NCBI GenBank assembly: GCA_001885315.1 | Contig: MLPZ01000001.1 | Span: 186,001-250,000 of the forward strand | Direction: 5' to 3' | DNA length: 64,000 nt | From: Treponema sp. CETP13 | GTDB lineage: Bacteria > Spirochaetota > Spirochaetia > Treponematales > Treponemataceae | In this document: piece after piece, positions 17,877 through 25,468 of the stretch | How positions within the stretch are numbered: position 1 is the first letter of the stretch | Layout of the letters: the number at the start of each line of letters is the position of its first letter | Program-made: the position numbers and the translations under genes | Notes under the pieces: generated by a model | The model's database searches: none | Told to the model about the DNA's origin: nothing | The model's input: only the letters and a program-made list of their open reading frames with translations

Positions 17877-19310
17877 ATGATTGGATATTGTATACTGGCA
17901 ATAATTATTTTATGGTTAGTAGTAATTTTATTGCGAGCAGTAACTTTTAAACCAAAGACCGAAAAAAAAGTTGAGACTATAGATGTAAAAATCAATGAAG
18001 AAAAAGTAATACAAGATATGTCAGATATGATAAAGTGCAAAACTGTTTCGTATCGTGATGATAATTTAATAGACGAAGATGAATTTCAAAAATTTAGAGA
18101 CTTACTGCAAGAGCGGTTTCCTCTTGTTCATCAAAAATGCACACTAGAGCATCTTGGTAAAAATGGTTTGCTATATTATTTAAAAGGCGAATCGTCTAAA
18201 AAACCGTCAGTTTGTATGGCGCATTATGATGTTGTTCCTGTAAATGAAGAAAAATGGACAAAACCTGCCTTTGAAGGTCTAATAGAAGGTGGTTTTATTT
18301 GGGGGCGAGGCACTTTAGATACTAAAGGTACTCTTTGTGGTGTTATGGAAGCTCTGGAGTTTTTGCTAAAGCAAAATTATGTACCTAAAAATGATTTATA
18401 CCTTTCGTTTTCTGGGCAAGAAGAAATTGATGGTCCAACGTGTGCTGAAATTGTTAAATATCTACAGACAAAAGGGGTTAAACCCGCAATTGTCTTAGAT
18501 GAAGGTGGAGCTGTTGTCGAAAAGGCTCTTCCTGGCTTAGAGCACGAATGTGCAATGGTTGGAACAGCAGAAAAGGGAAGTGTCAATCTAGATTTTATCA
18601 TAGAAGGGGCAGGAGGGCATGCCTCCGCTCCTCCTACTCATACTCATATTGGAGAACTTGCTGCAGCAGTTCAAGCTGTCGAAAATCATCCTTTTAAACC
18701 TCATTATACAAACCCTTTTCTAGAAATGTTTGATACATTAGGGCGTTATTCAAAATTTGGTTATAGATTGATTTTTGCTAATCTTTGGTGTTTTAAACCC
18801 ATCTTAAATGCTGTTTGTAAAAAAACAGGGGGAGAGTTAAATGCACTTATAAGAACAACTTGTGCTTTTACTAGAGCTTCTGGAAGTGATGCATATAATG
18901 TTTTGCCACCCAAAAGTAGTGTAGGCATGAACATGAGAGTTATTCAAGGTGATACAATAGAATCTACTACTAAATACCTTAATAAAATCATACACAATGA
19001 TAAAATTAAAATAAGCTTAGTAAATGGAATGAATCCTTCAATATGCTCTGATACAAGTTGTGCTGAATGGCAATTATTAAAAGATGCAATTAAAGAGACT
19101 TGGAGTGATGTTATTGTTTCCCCATATTTAATGATGGCATGTTCAGATTCTAGACATTATTGCAGAATAACGGATCACGTTTTTAGATTTTCGGCAATGA
19201 AATTAACAAACGAAGAGCGTAAAATGATTCATGGTAATGATGAGCGAGTACCAATAGAAACAATGATTAAAACTGTAAAGTTTTATGTTCGGTTTTTACG
19301 TAAAATTTAA
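17877..19310 (+). CDS. Membrane-anchored M20 family metallopeptidase
   Basis: A 477-residue M20 peptidase of the carboxypeptidase S/dipeptidase type. One N-terminal membrane segment (about 2-20) anchors it, then the dinuclear zinc motifs appear in order: MAHYDVVPV (His, catalytic Asp), WGRGTLDTKG (bridging Asp), SGQEEIDG (catalytic Glu-Glu), VLDEGGA and, near the end, KMIHGNDERVP (His ligand). The dimerisation lid lies between. Predicted reaction is hydrolysis of a dipeptide or N-acyl amino acid. Strong AGGAGG precedes the ATG. Operon context suggests it works on the substrate moved by the two membrane proteins. Confidence 0.85.
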   Translation: MIGYCILAIIILWLVVILLRAVTFKPKTEKKVETIDVKINEEKVIQDMSDMIKCKTVSYRDDNLIDEDEFQKFRDLLQERFPLVHQKCTLEHLGKNGLLYYLKGESSKKPSVCMAHYDVVPVNEEKWTKPAFEGLIEGGFIWGRGTLDTKGTLCGVMEALEFLLKQNYVPKNDLYLSFSGQEEIDGPTCAEIVKYLQTKGVKPAIVLDEGGAVVEKALPGLEHECAMVGTAEKGSVNLDFIIEGAGGHASAPPTHTHIGELAAAVQAVENHPFKPHYTNPFLEMFDTLGRYSKFGYRLIFANLWCFKPILNAVCKKTGGELNALIRTTCAFTRASGSDAYNVLPPKSSVGMNMRVIQGDTIESTTKYLNKIIHNDKIKISLVNGMNPSICSDTSCAEWQLLKDAIKETWSDVIVSPYLMMACSDSRHYCRITDHVFRFSAMKLTNEERKMIHGNDERVPIETMIKTVKFYVRFLRKI

Positions 19311-19327
19311 AAATACTTAAAATGCAT

Positions 19328-19362
19328 AAAAAAGAGGAGATATCTTTCTATCCCTCTTTTTT
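19328..19362. terminator. Bidirectional terminator
   Basis: Stem AAAAAAGAGG (19328-19337) with CCTCTTTTTT (19353-19362), 15 nt loop. A and T tracts flank both sides, so it serves the M20 operon on plus and the 257-residue gene on minus. Confidence 0.88.
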
Positions 19363-19363
19363 A

Positions 19364-20137
19364 TTAAATAATCAAAGCAGATTTTGCCCAATCGTAATGT
19401 TTTTCTTCAAGGTCGTTGATAGCTGGCATTTTAAAAATAATTAAGTTATTTTGATCTGCTGCATAAATACCTCTATTGATTAACTGGTAGCTAAATTCTG
19501 CTCCATGGGATCTATCAAGTGTTTTCATGACTTTATTTGGATTATTTTTAACAGAATCAATACATACTTTTAAGTGCTCAATGTTTTTGTCGTAAAAACA
19601 ACCTATATTACCGGTGTTATCTAAATCATCAAAATCTATAATCTTCAAATCAGTAAAAAAAAGTGTCGGTGCTGTTATTTTATTGTCACCACTTATAATA
19701 TATTGTGCAAATTTATCGGGAGAAAGTTTACTAACAACAAGAGGTCTAATAGGGCATAACTCTTGATAAAGAGTATAATTCCGTTTTTCTTTTTCTGGAA
19801 TAACAAAAACTTCTTTTTTTAGAGCAAGTACACTGCCGTCTTTTGTAGTAAGATATAGGTTTCCAATTTTATCTAATGGAACGTTTTCGGCAACACGGTA
19901 AACAGAAAGATACAGAGAATGTTTAGGCTCTCCATTGGGATGAGATACACATTTTTTATGAGCATATTCCCAGTCAAAATAAGTCCCGAATTCTTCAAGA
20001 ATCTCGACGAAAATTAGTTTCTCAGATGTTCCTTTTTTAGATCCTGTTGCCATATAGCTACCAAATTCTTTAGGTGAGAGTTCCGAAGCAACCAAAGCTT
20101 CCATTGGAAAAAGCGTTAAATAATAACGAATACTCAT
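19364..20137 (-). CDS. Uncharacterised protein with an internal duplication
   Basis: A 257-residue soluble protein with no signal peptide. GAGGAG precedes the ATG. Two halves share a motif: PMEALVASELSPKEFGSYM near residue 11 and PIRPLVVSKLSPDKFAQYI near residue 128, both followed by a Gly and a strand such as LIFVEI or LFFTDL. This looks like a tandem duplication of a roughly 115-residue unit. It is 13 nt downstream of hppA, so it is probably co-transcribed. I do not recognise the family; function unknown. Confidence 0.7.
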   Translation of the reverse strand: MSIRYYLTLFPMEALVASELSPKEFGSYMATGSKKGTSEKLIFVEILEEFGTYFDWEYAHKKCVSHPNGEPKHSLYLSVYRVAENVPLDKIGNLYLTTKDGSVLALKKEVFVIPEKEKRNYTLYQELCPIRPLVVSKLSPDKFAQYIISGDNKITAPTLFFTDLKIIDFDDLDNTGNIGCFYDKNIEHLKVCIDSVKNNPNKVMKTLDRSHGAEFSYQLINRGIYAADQNNLIIFKMPAINDLEEKHYDWAKSALII

Positions 20138-20150
20138 AAATTTCTCCTCT

Positions 20151-22316
20151 TTAGTTAAAAAAAAGTGATATCAGATTATATTTTACAAAAATAGACACCG
20201 TAATAAGCGAAATAACTGACATAATTTTAATAAGAATATCTAGTGAAGGTCCTACAGTATCTTTTAGAGGATCCCCAACTGTATCCCCAATAATCGAAGC
20301 AGAATGGGCTTCAGAACCTTTTCCTCCATGGTGTCCATCTTCTATGTATTTTTTCCCATTATCCCAAGATCCTCCTGCATTTGCTGTAAACAAAGCAAGC
20401 ATAATAGCAGAAAGAGTTGTCCCTATTAAAAGGCCTCCTACAAATTCTGCTCCAAACAGGAATCCAGTTGCAAGTGGGGTAATGACAGCTAACAGTGCTG
20501 GGAGTTTCATTTCGGATAAAGCCCCAGCTGAAGAAATTTTAATACATTTTACATAATCAGGTTTACTTTTTCCGGTAAGAATTCCTGGGTTATTTCTAAA
20601 TTGTCGACGTACTTCTTGTACCATTTTTCTTGCAGCATTTGACACTGCTTCAATAAGAATACCAGAAAAAAGATACGGAAGGGCAGCTCCAACAAGTGCT
20701 CCTGCAAGGGTTAAGGTATTTATCATGTTTAGAATAAGTTTTATGCCTACTGTTTGTCCTGGTTCTGCCTGAGCATATAAGTATGATGCAAAAAGAGAAA
20801 GAGCAGCAAGTGATGCACTCCCAATAGCAAAGCCTTTTCCAATAGCTGCAGTTGTATTGCCAACAGCATCGAGTTCATCTGTTATTTTTCTAACATTTGG
20901 ATCAAGATGCGCCATTTCGCTAATGCCTCCAGCATTATCTGCTATGGGACCATAGGTATCGACTGAAACTGTAGATGCAACAAAAGAGAGCATTCCAATG
21001 GCTGCCATAGAAACCCCATATAATCCTGCTATAGCATTTGATCCAATAATAGCAATTCCTAAAACAACAACTGGCAAAAATACAGATTTCATACCAGATC
21101 CAAGCCCTTCTGTAATATTTAGAGCAGCACCTTCTCTAGAAGCGGCAGAAACTTTCTGTGTTGGTTTATAATCATAACTTGTAGAATACTCGGCAAGTTG
21201 CCCTATAACAATTCCACTAATTATTCCTAAAGCCGCAGCAATCCATGGTGATAATGTTCCAGCATAAAAACCAATTGAAGCAAGGTTTGTGTTTTTAAAA
21301 AAGAACCAAGTTATTACACCATTAATAGTAATAGTAAGAATAGCAGATATCCACGTAGACATATTTAATTCTTTATGTGGGTGATCAGAAACCTTTTTTG
21401 ATAGAAGTGAAATAATTCCTATAATCGATGAAATTAAGCCTGTAGAAGCAAATAAAAGAGGAAACAAAATGAGTTTTCTAGTTAGTTCTGCAGTTATTGG
21501 ATTAGAGGATGATAGGTTTGTATAATACATATATGAAGCCAAAACAACACTTGAAATGATTGCTCCTACAAAACTTTCTAGAAGATCAGCCCCAAGCCCG
21601 GCAACATCACCAACATTATCACCAACGTTGTCAGCAATAGTTGCTGGATTTCTAGGATCATCTTCTGGAATTCCAGCTTCTGTCTTTCCTACAAGGTCGG
21701 CGCCCATATCTGCAGCTTTTGTATATATCCCACCACCGACACGATCAAACATTGCTATAATTGAACATCCTAGGGCATAGCCTGAAACTGTCATTGTAAA
21801 TGGAATAAAATTTATACCAATGTGATTAGATACAATAACAAGTTGTTCTGAAGTTGTTTGTCCCAGGATTCTTCCAAAGACAATATACACTATGGTTAAA
21901 CCAAGTAATGCAAATCCTCCAACACAAAGTCCCATAACTGATCCACCTCGGAAAGCCACTTTGAGTGTTGAGCCAAGACTTTTTGTTTCTCTAGCGGCAT
22001 TAGAAACTCTAACATTAGATATTGTTGCTATTTTCATGCCAATAAAACCAGCACTTGCACTCATTATAGCTCCTAAAATAAAAGCAACCCCAGTGTACCA
22101 AGAAACAACTCCTCCCAGTATAACAGCAATAATAAGAGCTATAGGAAAGATAACTTTGTATTCATGCTTAATAAAAGCATCTGCTCCTTCTTTTATAGCT
22201 AATGCGATTTCTTTCATGAGGGGTGTGCCATCTGACATATGCTTTACTCTATAAAAGTTATAACTTGCATAGCCTAGTGCAAAAATAATAGCAATAATTG
22301 GAATTAAAAACATCAT
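20151..22316 (-). CDS. hppA: Membrane-bound pyrophosphatase (ion pump), K+-dependent type
   Basis: Couples pyrophosphate hydrolysis to H+ or Na+ export. I place the start at the ATG at 22316 (721 aa), 9 nt after AAAGGA; the longer frame begins at a TTG with no Shine-Dalgarno. About 15-16 membrane helices are visible. The active-site signatures DRVGGGIYTKAADMGADLVG, IPEDDPRNPATIADNVGDN and a second DNAGG site are intact. GNTTAAIGKG has Ala and Gly where K+-independent pumps have Lys and Thr, so K+ dependence is expected. Whether Na+ or H+ is pumped needs alignment. Likely an energy-saving pump in an anaerobe. Confidence 0.95.
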   Translation of the reverse strand: MMFLIPIIAIIFALGYASYNFYRVKHMSDGTPLMKEIALAIKEGADAFIKHEYKVIFPIALIIAVILGGVVSWYTGVAFILGAIMSASAGFIGMKIATISNVRVSNAARETKSLGSTLKVAFRGGSVMGLCVGGFALLGLTIVYIVFGRILGQTTSEQLVIVSNHIGINFIPFTMTVSGYALGCSIIAMFDRVGGGIYTKAADMGADLVGKTEAGIPEDDPRNPATIADNVGDNVGDVAGLGADLLESFVGAIISSVVLASYMYYTNLSSSNPITAELTRKLILFPLLFASTGLISSIIGIISLLSKKVSDHPHKELNMSTWISAILTITINGVITWFFFKNTNLASIGFYAGTLSPWIAAALGIISGIVIGQLAEYSTSYDYKPTQKVSAASREGAALNITEGLGSGMKSVFLPVVVLGIAIIGSNAIAGLYGVSMAAIGMLSFVASTVSVDTYGPIADNAGGISEMAHLDPNVRKITDELDAVGNTTAAIGKGFAIGSASLAALSLFASYLYAQAEPGQTVGIKLILNMINTLTLAGALVGAALPYLFSGILIEAVSNAARKMVQEVRRQFRNNPGILTGKSKPDYVKCIKISSAGALSEMKLPALLAVITPLATGFLFGAEFVGGLLIGTTLSAIMLALFTANAGGSWDNGKKYIEDGHHGGKGSEAHSASIIGDTVGDPLKDTVGPSLDILIKIMSVISLITVSIFVKYNLISLFFN

Positions 22317-22420
22317 ATATTTTGATCCTTTGTATAAAATTCTAATACTCAATTTCTATTTTATTCCTGTTTGTTAAATAAAGCAAACAGCAAAGAAGAT
22401 AAATGTGAAAAAGATATGGA

Positions 22421-22501
22421 TTATATTTTACTTACAGGATCTACAAATTGAACATACTCATACTTTCTACCTTTGCGTTTAAAAACATAAAACGAATGCA
22501 T
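22421..22501 (-). pseudogene. Remnant N-terminus of a tyrosine recombinase (integrase)
   Basis: A 26-codon frame with a good Shine-Dalgarno (AAGGAG, 6 nt before ATG). Its residues include FKRKGRKYEYVQFVDP, which resembles the arm-binding N-terminus of phage or integrative-element integrases (Tyr/Phe-rich, ending in a DP-x-x motif). It then stops at TAA, and the region down to hppA shows no catalytic domain. It lies about 170 bp from the 3' end of tRNA-Arg and points away from it, the usual place for an integrase. I read it as a decayed integration remnant, though a real 26-residue peptide cannot be excluded. Confidence 0.5.
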
Positions 22502-22536
22502 GTTAACTCCTTTTAGAGTAACTACGCATTCGTTTT
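22489..22536 (-). promoter_or_regulatory. Hairpin sequestering the start of the integrase remnant
   Basis: An 11 bp perfect stem (22489-22499 with 22526-22536, AAAACGAATGC / GCATTCGTTTT) is extended inward by ACTC/GAGT and GTT/AAC pairs. On the minus strand it encloses AAGGAG and the ATG, so translation would be blocked when folded. Confidence 0.6.
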
Positions 22537-22569
22537 ACACGAGAAGCATAATAAATTAAAATTATTTCT

Positions 22570-22591
22570 TTCTGCCACTTTTCTGCCACTT
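22570..22591. repeat. Tandem 11 bp repeat near tRNA-Arg
   Basis: TTCTGCCACTT occurs twice with no gap (22570-22580, 22581-22591), between tRNA-Arg and the integrase remnant. Such short direct repeats are a plausible recombinase arm-type binding site. No duplicate of the tRNA 3' end is seen nearby. Confidence 0.55.
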
Positions 22592-22624
22592 AATTTAATA
22601 AGAAGGTAGAAAAATGGGACAAAT

Positions 22625-22658
22625 AAGTTTAATTTATTGCCATACAATAAATTAACTT
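22625..22658 (-). terminator. Possible terminator of tRNA-Arg
   Basis: AAGTTTAATTTATTG and CAATAAATTAACTT form a 14 bp imperfect AT-rich stem just downstream of tRNA-Arg on the minus strand. The following U-rich stretch is broken, so this is a weak call. Confidence 0.5.
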
Positions 22659-22669
22659 GTTTCTTTTCT

Positions 22670-22743
22670 TGCGCCTGACACGATTCGAACGTGCGACCTG
22701 CGGATTCGAAGTCCGATACTCTATCCAGCTGAGCTACGGGCGC
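22670..22743 (-). tRNA. tRNA-Arg (anticodon TCG)
   Basis: The minus strand folds with acceptor GCGCCCG/CAGGCGC (one G-U wobble), D arm GCTC..GAGT, anticodon stem TCGGA/TCCGC with loop CTTCGAA (anticodon TCG), and T loop TTCGAAT. CCA is not encoded. It is the only tRNA here with an integrase trace beside it. Confidence 0.95.
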
Positions 22744-22775
22744 AAATTGTTACTAAAATATTACAAGGTAACAAT

Positions 22776-22806
22776 AAAAAAACTGACCAAATTTAGAGTC
22801 AGTTTT
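22776..22806 (-). terminator. Terminator of tRNA-His
   Basis: Stem AAAACTGAC (22779-22787) and GTCAGTTTT (22798-22806), followed on the minus strand by a T tract. It separates tRNA-His from tRNA-Arg, so the two are probably transcribed independently. Confidence 0.75.
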
Positions 22807-22810
22807 AAAG

Positions 22811-22883
22811 GGTGCCTGACGAGATTTGAACTCGCGACAACCAGATCCACAATCTAGCGCTCTACCACTGAACTACAGGCACC
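22811..22883 (-). tRNA. tRNA-His (anticodon GTG)
   Basis: Acceptor GTGCCTG/CAGGCAC with an encoded extra G opposite C73, the hallmark of bacterial tRNA-His. Anticodon stem CTAGA/TCTGG with loop TTGTGGA (anticodon GTG) and T loop TTCAAAT. CCA is not encoded. Confidence 0.96.
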
Positions 22884-23008
22884 ATGTAATATGTTTAATA
22901 AATATATTAAAAATTAGATACTTGGTCAAGAGTGTAAAAGCTAATTTTAGTAAAAATACTATTTTTTTGCTTTACATAATATAAATTAATACTTTTACTA
23001 ATATTTTA

Positions 23009-23035
23009 TAAAGTTTTAATTTCAAATTCCGATGA
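23009..23035 (+). promoter_or_regulatory. Sigma28-like promoter of the flgN-csrA operon
   Basis: TAAA (23009-23012), exactly 15 bp, then TCCGATGA (23028-23035), which matches the FliA consensus GCCGATAA at six of eight positions. The start site would fall close to the GAGG of flgN, giving a very short leader. Confidence 0.6.
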
Positions 23036-23056
23036 TGTAATGAGGTAAATTCTAAA

Positions 23057-23563
23057 ATGAAAGAAATAATTGAAAATCCAACAGATAGTTTATCCCAAAA
23101 AACGTATAAAATACTTGTGGAACAAGATGATTTAATTAAAGAAATCATTGTCATTCAAAAAAAAATTCATGCATCTGTAACTGATAAAAAATGGAAAAGT
23201 ATGGAAGAATTGTTAAATACATTAAATAAGTATACAGAGCAGTTTAAAATGCTTGAAAATAAACGTATTGAATTATGTACAAAAATTTACCCTGAAGATC
23301 CTAGGGACATGTACAAAGTAGCAGAAAAAATGCCTCCAATATTTAGGAAACCTTTCATAGAAACTTTTCAGGATTTACGTCAAAAATTAACAATCTCTAA
23401 AATTGAGAATAAGGCTATTAACGATTATATTCGTATTACACGGTCATTTTTGCAAGGTGTTATGGAAAAAGTAATTCCACAACGTAAAAATAAAGTTTAT
23501 TCACGTACTGGTGATATTGTCAAAAATGAACCAGATTCTGTTGTATTAAATACGTACATGTAA
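23057..23563 (+). CDS. flgN: FlgN-like flagellar export chaperone
   Basis: A 168-residue, mostly helical cytoplasmic protein. FlgN chaperones keep hook-associated proteins FlgK and FlgL unfolded for export. The sequence shows a long N-terminal coiled region (IIVIQKKIHASVTDKKWKSM, then LNTLNKYTEQFKMLENKR) and a C-terminal amphipathic tail (VYSRTGDIVKNEPDSVVLNTYM), as in FlgN. The assignment leans on position: it is the first gene before flgK (12 nt gap) and behind a sigma28-like promoter. Confidence 0.75.
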   Translation: MKEIIENPTDSLSQKTYKILVEQDDLIKEIIVIQKKIHASVTDKKWKSMEELLNTLNKYTEQFKMLENKRIELCTKIYPEDPRDMYKVAEKMPPIFRKPFIETFQDLRQKLTISKIENKAINDYIRITRSFLQGVMEKVIPQRKNKVYSRTGDIVKNEPDSVVLNTYM

Positions 23564-23575
23564 AGGAGAGAAATT

Positions 23576-25456
23576 ATGGGTTCAACATTTGGTACTATAG
23601 AGATGGGTAAACGTAGTCTAATGGCTACCAATCAACAACTTGCAACAACTGGTCATAATATTAGCAATGCAGATACAGAAGGGTATTCAAGGCAGCGTGT
23701 TACATTGTCTGCAATGGATCCGTTATACAGGGCAGATTTATCACGAGAAGAGCGTGCTGGACAAATTGGGCAGGGTGTAACAGTAGAAAGTGTTACTCGT
23801 GTTCGAGATGAACTACTTGATACCCGTATTGTTGCTCAAGCAAATGAAAAAAGTTATTGGAGCACACGGGATGACTACTGTACTATGCTCGAAAGTATTT
23901 ATAACGAACCAGAAGACATCTCTATACGTTCAAATATGGATAAATTCTGGGAAAGCTGGCAAGAATTATCAACGTATCCTGATTCAAAAGCAGCTCGACA
24001 AGCTGTAATAACTAGAGGTGAAACCCTTGTCAACTCAGTGAAACAAAGATTTACCAGTTTAAGCGGCATTGGTACTATGTTGAATGGAGATATAGAAGGA
24101 ACTGTTTCTGAAGTTAATTCTTATGCAAAACAAATAGCTTCTTTAAATAATCAAATTGTAGAATCAGAAGGGCTTGGAGATAATCCGAATGATTTATATG
24201 ATAAACGAGATTTGCTAACTGATAAATTATCAGAACTTATAAATATCAAAGTAGATCATCGAGACCCAGATGAATTTATGATTCATGTTGGTGGGAAAAT
24301 ACTTGTTCAGGGTGATCAAAATCGTTCATTTGATTTAGAAAAAATGAGTGATAACAATGGCTATTCAAAAGTAGTTTGGGCTGATACAGGTGATGATGCT
24401 ACAGATATTACGGGCGGACAACTAGGAGCGCTTATAACATTGCGTGATGACGATGTACGTTCTGAAATGCAAAGTTTAAACACAATGAGCATGAACTTTG
24501 CTGACTTAGTAAACGATATCCATCGAAATTCAGTTGGAGCAAACAATACAACAGGATTAGATTTCTTTGTAGAAGAGCCTTTTGTTACAAATGCACAAGG
24601 AAATTTTGATCGGAATGGAGATGGAGTAGAAGATTCTTCATACATATTCCGTATGACTGGCGGAAATAAACTTGATTTACAAGCAGAAACAGGATTAGAA
24701 GGTGTAATGACGCTTTCTTCTGATACAGGAACTGTCGATATCAGCTATGGTCCGGCTGATACAGTCGAAACAATTATAAATCGTATTAATGATTCTAGCA
24801 GTGATGTAAAAGCTTATTTAGATAGAAATTCAAATCTTGTATTAAAAGCTACCACTGCAAAATCAATGGAAAATCCTGATTTTGTTATTCGGCATGTTGA
24901 AGATTCAGGATATTTTTTATCGGGTTATTCTGGATTGCTAGCTGGAAGAGGTGCTGAGAACGCTTATGATTTTGGGACAGCAAATGCTGTGGAAAGTTTA
25001 GCTTCAAATAATGCAGGTTATGCAGTAGCACCTGTGCTTAATCCTTCTGGATATATGGAAGTAAATAGTTTGATAAAAAGTGATGTTCAATCTGTAGCTG
25101 CTTCTAAACCTAATTCCTATGGAATGGCTGAAGCAGGAGATGGCTCTGCTGCAGTCGAAATTGCAGCATTACGTAACTCAAATATTATGATTGGAAATTC
25201 AAAAACCTTTGATGATTATTTTGCGGATACAGTAACAAAAATTGGATTAAAAGGGGAAGAGGCACAGATAAACTTAGAAAGTCAAACTGCTGTTATGGAA
25301 GATCTTACGAATCTAAGAGATTCTATCTCTGGGGTAAATATGGATGAAGAACTTGCAGATATGCTAAAGTTTCAACACGGATATAATGCAGCAGCAAAAT
25401 TTATTTCTGTAATGGATGAGCTATTAGATACCGTAATTAATGGTATGGGTGTATAA
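23576..25456 (+). CDS. flgK: Flagellar hook-associated protein 1
   Basis: Joins hook to filament in the periplasmic flagellum. The 626 residues start with the rod/hook signature (TIEMGKRSLMATNQQLATTG, then NISNADTEGYSRQRV) and end with the D0 coiled helix (LADMLKFQHGYNAAAKFIS, then MDELLDTVINGMGV). The middle holds variable domains. AAAGGAGAG precedes the ATG. It is followed by flgL after 12 nt. Confidence 0.96.
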   Translation: MGSTFGTIEMGKRSLMATNQQLATTGHNISNADTEGYSRQRVTLSAMDPLYRADLSREERAGQIGQGVTVESVTRVRDELLDTRIVAQANEKSYWSTRDDYCTMLESIYNEPEDISIRSNMDKFWESWQELSTYPDSKAARQAVITRGETLVNSVKQRFTSLSGIGTMLNGDIEGTVSEVNSYAKQIASLNNQIVESEGLGDNPNDLYDKRDLLTDKLSELINIKVDHRDPDEFMIHVGGKILVQGDQNRSFDLEKMSDNNGYSKVVWADTGDDATDITGGQLGALITLRDDDVRSEMQSLNTMSMNFADLVNDIHRNSVGANNTTGLDFFVEEPFVTNAQGNFDRNGDGVEDSSYIFRMTGGNKLDLQAETGLEGVMTLSSDTGTVDISYGPADTVETIINRINDSSSDVKAYLDRNSNLVLKATTAKSMENPDFVIRHVEDSGYFLSGYSGLLAGRGAENAYDFGTANAVESLASNNAGYAVAPVLNPSGYMEVNSLIKSDVQSVAASKPNSYGMAEAGDGSAAVEIAALRNSNIMIGNSKTFDDYFADTVTKIGLKGEEAQINLESQTAVMEDLTNLRDSISGVNMDEELADMLKFQHGYNAAAKFISVMDELLDTVINGMGV

Positions 25457-25468
25457 GAGGAGTAACAC

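Noticed and set aside
22317-22352. TTG start adding 12 residues to the pyrophosphatase
   Set aside because: There is no ribosome site before it, while AAAGGA precedes the ATG at 22316.
22489-22536. CRISPR-like repeat
   Set aside because: There is a single inverted repeat, not a regularly spaced series.
22353-22670. An attachment-site duplicate of the tRNA-Arg 3' end
   Set aside because: I searched by eye for the last 20 bases of the tRNA and found no second copy between the tRNA and hppA.
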